Origin: an uncultured Clostridia bacterium
GTDB lineage: Bacteria; Bacillota; Clostridia; Christensenellales; CAG-314
Assembly (NCBI GenBank): GCA_937875645.1
Contig: CALLXO010000183.1
Span: 1 to 9,867, forward strand
Length of the DNA stretch: 9,867 nucleotides
Direction: 5' to 3'
Both the position numbers and the translations under genes were made by a program. Below, piece after piece: positions 7,106 to 9,867 of the stretch (position 1 is its first letter; each line of letters starts with the position of its first letter). The notes under the pieces are model-generated. The model was given only the letters and a program-made list of their open reading frames with translations. It did no database searches and was not told the origin of the DNA.

Positions 7106-7124
7106 TTTAACGGCATTTTGCGTT
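7093..7124. terminator. Bidirectional terminator between Pr6Pr-like gene and rplI
   Basis: A 12-bp perfect stem (7093-7104 with 7108-7119) contains the Pr6Pr-like stop codon. TTTT closes the stem on the plus strand, and a second T-run (7123-7127) follows. On the minus strand the A-run at 7091-7096 gives six T residues, so it can also end the rplI transcript. Confidence 0.8.
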
Positions 7125-7143
7125 TTTAGTTAATTTTATTACT

Positions 7144-7581
7144 TTACACAATATTTACTGTCACTTCTGCGCTAATTTCGGGGAAAAGTTTGACGGTAAT
7201 TTTATATGTGCCTGTCTGCTTAATAGGTTCCTTAAGCACTATGTTTTTTTTGTCTACGTTGTATCCTTGTTTTAGCAATTCCTCAGCAATTTCCTTGCTG
7301 GTTATACTGCCAAAAATACGTCCCTTTTCGCCATGGTTAGCAGGCACGGTGACGGCTGCGCTGCTTAGTTTTTTAGCGTCAGAAAGCGCTTTTTGTTTTT
7401 GCTCCTCAATTTCCTTAGCTATTTGTTGCTTAACTGCTTCCGCTTGTTTTACCGCTTGAGCTGTTGCAGGTGTAGCAAGACCTTTTTTAATCAAAAAGTT
7501 GTTTGCATAACCGTCGCTTACATTAATAATATCATTCTTTTTGCCCTGACCTTTTACGTCGGCAAGTAATATCACTTTCAT
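7144..7581 (-). CDS. rplI: 50S ribosomal protein bL9
   Basis: This 145-residue protein matches bL9 along its whole length. The N-terminal domain starts [15 protein letters not shown] and contains the conserved [13 protein letters not shown] stretch that binds 23S rRNA. A long charged helix (about 45-80, rich in Lys, Glu and Gln) follows, then the C-terminal domain with [12 protein letters not shown] and a final beta-rich segment. Length is typical for the family. The ATG at 7581 has GAGG 7 nt upstream and a consensus promoter. It stands alone here, away from the rpsF-ssb-rpsR or dnaB neighbours often seen with it, so it is a single-gene transcript in this genome. Confidence 0.97.
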   Translation of the reverse strand: MKVILLADVKGQGKKNDIINVSDGYANNFLIKKGLATPATAQAVKQAEAVKQQIAKEIEEQKQKALSDAKKLSSAAVTVPANHGEKGRIFGSITSKEIAEELLKQGYNVDKKNIVLKEPIKQTGTYKITVKLFPEISAEVTVNIV

Positions 7582-7598
7582 ACTTTTACCTCGTAGTT

Positions 7599-7627
7599 AT
7601 TTTATCTTAAAAGGTGTCTTTTGTCAA
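7599..7627 (-). promoter_or_regulatory. Strong sigma-A promoter for rplI
   Basis: Read on the minus strand: perfect TTGACA (7622-7627), a 17-nt spacer, and TAAAAT (7599-7604). Predicted start is near 7592, leaving a leader of about 11 nt with the GAGG ribosome site. A near-consensus promoter fits a ribosomal protein gene. Confidence 0.85.
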
Positions 7628-7693
7628 GTAACGCTTACATTGAATAGATATGTATAAAAAAATCTCAGACGCCGATACTACAAAAGAGGAAAT

Positions 7694-7849
7694 ATGATAA
7701 AAATCAATAAACAATTGCCTTGCGGAAAAGCAAATTGTATGTTTGCCGATTGCATAAGGTTGGATGACGGTAAAGATGACATTATTTATGATGTTGCCCC
7801 TTGCGAAGTTTTAGAGCAATGCCCTAATCGTTTTGGGATAAGTTCTTAA
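7694..7849 (+). CDS. Cys-rich 51-residue small protein of unknown function
   Basis: An open frame from ATG 7694 to TAA 7847-7849 encodes 51 residues with five cysteines (C10, C15, C20, C37, C43). Spacing is C-x4-C-x4-C-x16-C-x5-C. The ribosome site GAGG (7686-7689) lies 4 nt before ATG, and the frame stays open over most of the otherwise unused gap between rplI and prs. Its codon usage and composition (acidic DDGKDD patch, hydrophobic turn IIYDV) look like a real protein. The Cys pattern could bind a metal or iron-sulfur cluster or form disulfides; there is no signal peptide, so it is probably cytoplasmic, favouring metal. No family was recognised. It is transcribed away from rplI and points toward prs. 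No convincing promoter or terminator was found for it. Confidence 0.6.
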   Translation: MIKINKQLPCGKANCMFADCIRLDDGKDDIIYDVAPCEVLEQCPNRFGISS

Positions 7850-8001
7850 TGTTGAGTTCTTATGTATTTAAATTTTAATAGTCCTATTAAAAAACAAATT
7901 AATCTACCATTACAAAAACCGTTGAGCCAAAGCAACTTTTGCTTGACTTATTATTTGCAAAACACTATTATTAAATTAACGACTTTTACCGAGGTAGAAT
8001 A
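7850..8001. other. Intergenic region before prs with a 20-bp palindrome
   Basis: No gene was seen. The region holds a perfect inverted repeat, TTTTAATAG with its complement around TC (7873-7892), not followed by a T-run and so unlikely to be a terminator. It also holds a near direct repeat AGTTCTTA (7841-7848 and 7856-7863) and the prs promoter at 7943-7971. Confidence 0.5.
7943..7971 (+). promoter_or_regulatory. Sigma-A promoter for prs
   Basis: -35 TTGACT (7943-7948), a 17-nt spacer, and -10 TATTAT (7966-7971). The start is predicted near 7978, with a leader of about 24 nt containing GAGG (7991-7994), 7 nt before ATG. Confidence 0.75.
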
Positions 8002-8958
8002 ATGATAAATATGACTCACGGCACAGTAAAACTCTTTTGCGGCAACGCTTGTCCGCAGCTCGCAAAAGCAATTGCAGACAAATTGGAAATGCCCTTAGGC
8101 GAATGCGAAGTAACGCGTTTTTCTGACGGAGAAGTATGCGTAAATATTAGAGAAACGGTACGCGGATGCGATGTTTTTGTGATACAGTCCACCAGCACCC
8201 CTGTAAACGAAAACTTGATGGAATTGCTTGTTATGATTGATGCACTAAAGCGTGCAAGCTGCAACAGACTTACAGTAGTAATGCCTTATTTTGGCTATGC
8301 TCGTCAAGACCGAAAAGCCCGCGCGCGTGACCCAATTACAGCCAAATTAGTGGCAAATTTGATTGAAGCGGCAGGTGCAGACAGAATGTTGACGATGGAT
8401 TTACATAGCACTCAGATACAAGGGTTTTTTGATATTCCTGTTGATAATTTGTTTGGCATGCCGGTATTAACAAAATACTTTATTAAAAACGGATTCAAAA
8501 ATGATGATTTAGTAATAGTGAGTCCGGATGTTGGCAGTGTGGCACGCAGCCGCGCCATGGCGGCAAAATTTAATGCACCTTTAGCAATTATTGACAAACG
8601 CCGCCCCAAAGCTAACGTTATGGAAGTTATGAATATTATCGGTGACGTGGAAGGTAAAGTTTGTTTGATGTTAGATGATATGATAGATACCGCAGGCACA
8701 ATAACACAAGGTGCCGCCGCACTAAAAGCAAACGGCGCAAAGGAAGTTTATGCCTGCTGTTCACACGGCGTTTTAAGCGGACCCGCAATCGAAAGATTAA
8801 GTAATAGCGTAATCAAAAAGGTAGTTATACTTAATACTATTGAGCAACCAGCCGAAAAGAAGTGCGACAAGATAGAGGAAGTTACTGTTGCCGACATATT
8901 TGCTGAAGCAATTGCACGCATATATTCCTACGCAAGCATATCCACTTTATTTGAATAA
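8002..8958 (+). CDS. prs: Ribose-phosphate pyrophosphokinase (PRPP synthetase)
   Basis: This 318-residue protein has normal length for class I PRPP synthetase, which makes phosphoribosyl pyrophosphate from ribose 5-phosphate and ATP for nucleotide, histidine and tryptophan synthesis. The family signature [16 protein letters not shown] is at 133-148 (H135 binds magnesium). The flexible-loop stretch [17 protein letters not shown] is at about 99-115, the KRR segment at 199-201, and the PRPP-binding loop [10 protein letters not shown] at 224-233. The ATG at 8002 is chosen over the ATG four codons later because the GAGG site is 7 nt upstream of the first. Own promoter and terminator make it monocistronic. 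It is a housekeeping gene; the usual glmU partner is not adjacent here. Confidence 0.98.
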   Translation: MINMTHGTVKLFCGNACPQLAKAIADKLEMPLGECEVTRFSDGEVCVNIRETVRGCDVFVIQSTSTPVNENLMELLVMIDALKRASCNRLTVVMPYFGYARQDRKARARDPITAKLVANLIEAAGADRMLTMDLHSTQIQGFFDIPVDNLFGMPVLTKYFIKNGFKNDDLVIVSPDVGSVARSRAMAAKFNAPLAIIDKRRPKANVMEVMNIIGDVEGKVCLMLDDMIDTAGTITQGAAALKANGAKEVYACCSHGVLSGPAIERLSNSVIKKVVILNTIEQPAEKKCDKIEEVTVADIFAEAIARIYSYASISTLFE

Positions 8959-8972
8959 TAATTTGTCTATTT

Positions 8973-9003
8973 GGGGTTAGCTAACAAGCAGCCCCTTTTT
9001 TTT
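8973..9003 (+). terminator. Intrinsic terminator of prs
   Basis: GGGG (8973-8976) pairs with CCCC (8992-8995) with a further inner GCT/AGC pairing, followed by eight T residues (8996-9003). It lies 14 nt past the prs stop. Confidence 0.75.
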
Positions 9004-9037
9004 GTTTAATTTTTACTTTTTTGTCAACAATTACCTT

Positions 9038-9475
9038 ATGAAAAATAGTTGGCTGATTTTTTTTGCGGCGTATATGATTTTACTCGGCTTGTTATGCGTC
9101 AGTCCAAAACAACTTAACAATATTATTAAGGGCGAAAACGAGATTTATTACAGATATAGCTTCGATACCACTTTTCCTTACGAAAATTTGGGAGAAGGTA
9201 TGATTGTATATTGCGATAATTCTTCTTTACATAATTTACCCAAAGATTATAGTGCGGTAACTGTTTCGCTTAAAGCTACCGCAGCAGAAATTATACAATT
9301 GTTGCGATTAGAGGTAAAATTGCAAGAAGATTTAGTAGAAGCAGTATGTATCTACGGTTATTCATCTTTAATAAAAGGAGGCATAACAATTGATAATTTT
9401 CTTGTTAACGTTCAAATTGTCGCTTATGCTAACGAGATAAAAGTAGGTAGTCCAATAATAGTGGGCGCTTTTTAA
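9038..9475 (+). CDS. YwmB-like membrane-anchored or secreted protein
   Basis: This 145-residue protein, from ATG 9038, has an N-terminal hydrophobic segment (about 4-20) that is a signal peptide or anchor with few positive charges before it. The rest is a mixed alpha-beta domain, with a Leu-rich helix at about 80-105. The ending VNVQIVAYANEIKVGSPIIVGAF resembles the closing strand of YwmB-type proteins (NVQIALR..GTPIIT.EY), which are encoded near murA, spoIID and spoIIQ in Bacillus. The next gene here looks like spoIIQ, which supports this. Frame extension to a TTG at 9002 is rejected because that codon lies in the prs terminator. The ATG lacks an SD, and a weak TTGTTT/AACAAT promoter-like match again ends 6 nt before it. 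Function in the family is unknown. The assignment is moderate. Confidence 0.6.
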   Translation: MKNSWLIFFAAYMILLGLLCVSPKQLNNIIKGENEIYYRYSFDTTFPYENLGEGMIVYCDNSSLHNLPKDYSAVTVSLKATAAEIIQLLRLEVKLQEDLVEAVCIYGYSSLIKGGITIDNFLVNVQIVAYANEIKVGSPIIVGAF

Positions 9476-9484
9476 ATATTTATG

Positions 9485-9513
9485 GTTTAAAAAATGCATT
9501 TAGGGTAAAAATT
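9485..9513 (+). promoter_or_regulatory. Candidate sigma-F/sigma-G-like promoter for the SpoIIQ-like gene
   Basis: GTTTA (9485-9489) fits the -35 pattern GYWTA, and GGTAAAAATT (9504-9513) fits the -10 pattern GGnrAnAnTw of Bacillus sigma-F promoters as I know them. Spacing is 14 nt, slightly shorter than the usual 15-16. In B. subtilis spoIIQ is a sigma-F target, so position and sequence agree, but short AT-rich motifs arise by chance. Confidence 0.4.
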
Positions 9514-9537
9514 TTTATGACAATGGAGGAATTAACT

Positions 9538-9867
9538 ATGGAAAAATCTAAAAAACCAAATTCATTTGCACGCTTTTTAAAACAGAACCTGGCATTGGTT
9601 ATAATAATAACATGCGCAATAGCCGTATGCGCCATTGTTATGATAATCAACGGAAACAAGACGGTGCCTTCTGATATGACCGGAGGGATAGACACCGGCA
9701 TTTTTGACCCTATACTCCCTCCCAATCAACAGCAAGCAAAAAAATACATTTCGCCGGTAGCGAAGTATACTTTGGGTATGGATTATTCAAGAGACAGCGA
9801 ATTTGTGCTTGTCTTTAAGCAAACGCTAAACGAATACAGTGTGCACAATGGCATTGATTTTAAAGCG
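9538..9867 (+). CDS. SpoIIQ-like M23 metallopeptidase-domain membrane protein, truncated by window end
   Basis: The first 110 residues are seen; the gene runs off the right edge. A short basic cytosolic tail (KSKKPNSFARFLKQ) is followed by one membrane helix (about 18-38) and an extracytoplasmic Pro-rich linker (about 41-66). The M23/LytM domain then begins: SPVAKYTLGMDYS at 72-84, and HNGIDFKA at 103-110 with metal-ligand residues H103 and D107 intact. SpoIIQ in spore formers sits in the forespore membrane and joins SpoIIIAH across the intermembrane space in the engulfed-forespore channel. Clostridial versions keep zinc-binding residues, as here. The ATG at 9538 has a strong GGAGG 8 nt upstream. 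The YwmB-like gene lies 62 nt before it, matching the ywmB-spoIIQ neighbourhood of Firmicutes. The alternative is a general peptidoglycan hydrolase of the M23 family. Confidence 0.75.
   Translation, partial: MEKSKKPNSFARFLKQNLALVIIITCAIAVCAIVMIINGNKTVPSDMTGGIDTGIFDPILPPNQQQAKKYISPVAKYTLGMDYSRDSEFVLVFKQTLNEYSVHNGIDFKA

Noticed and set aside
7921..7948. Small hairpin AAGCA/TGCTT overlapping the prs -35 box, considered as a riboswitch or terminator
   Set aside because: The stem is 5 bp, lies upstream of the predicted transcription start and has no T-run.
8016..8699. Two minus-strand frames of 82 and 95 codons
   Set aside because: They are antisense to prs, which is certain.
9002..9037. Upstream extension of the YwmB-like gene to a TTG codon
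   Set aside because: The codon is formed by the T-run of the prs terminator; the ATG at 9038 begins just before a normal signal segment.
9480..9725. Minus-strand 81-codon frame at the right end
   Set aside because: It is antisense to the SpoIIQ-like gene, which has a strong SD and M23 motifs.
1..9867. CRISPR array, insertion sequence, tRNA or rRNA gene
   Set aside because: No regularly spaced direct repeats, transposase-like reading frame, cloverleaf or conserved rRNA stretch was seen on either strand.

Overview
The window is AT-rich bacterial DNA with short intergenic gaps, mostly good Shine-Dalgarno sites, sigma-A-type promoters and compact intrinsic terminators. It reads as a low-GC Firmicute (Bacillota), most likely an anaerobic Clostridia-like lineage. 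The evidence is a radical-SAM activase of the anaerobic ribonucleotide reductase type, and at the right edge a YwmB-like gene followed by the start of a SpoIIQ-like M23 gene, which suggests an endospore former or a descendant of one. No mobile element, CRISPR array, tRNA or rRNA gene was seen.

Layout. Positions 1-2838 (minus strand) hold two tandem homologous genes, each a sugar-nucleotidyltransferase-like domain joined to an APH/choline-kinase-like phosphotransferase domain. The downstream copy runs off the left edge. A divergent promoter region (about 2860-2953) separates them from a plus-strand pair, a HAD phosphatase-like protein (2954-3610) and a membrane-embedded family 2 glycosyltransferase (3629-4912), closed by a terminator shared with the convergent gene. 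Together these four genes look like a small cell-surface polymer or decoration locus: activation of a phosphorylated small molecule or sugar, dephosphorylation, and polymerisation or export at the membrane. Substrates cannot be read from sequence.

Positions 4967-7581 hold, in order, a radical-SAM activase (minus), a four-helix membrane protein (minus), a Pr6Pr-type membrane protein (plus, TTG start) and ribosomal protein bL9 (minus). Each appears to have its own promoter, and terminators separate most of them. Positions 7694-9867 (plus) hold a 51-residue Cys-rich small protein, PRPP synthetase (prs) with a textbook promoter and terminator, the YwmB-like membrane-anchored protein, and the first 110 codons of the SpoIIQ-like gene. 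A sigma-F-like promoter match lies just upstream of that last gene.

The most interesting points are the apparently complementary decay of active sites in the two tandem NTase-kinase fusions; a repeated promoter geometry (extended -10 box ending exactly 6 nt before ATG, no SD) that predicts leaderless mRNAs for two genes; and the unannotated Cys-rich small protein.
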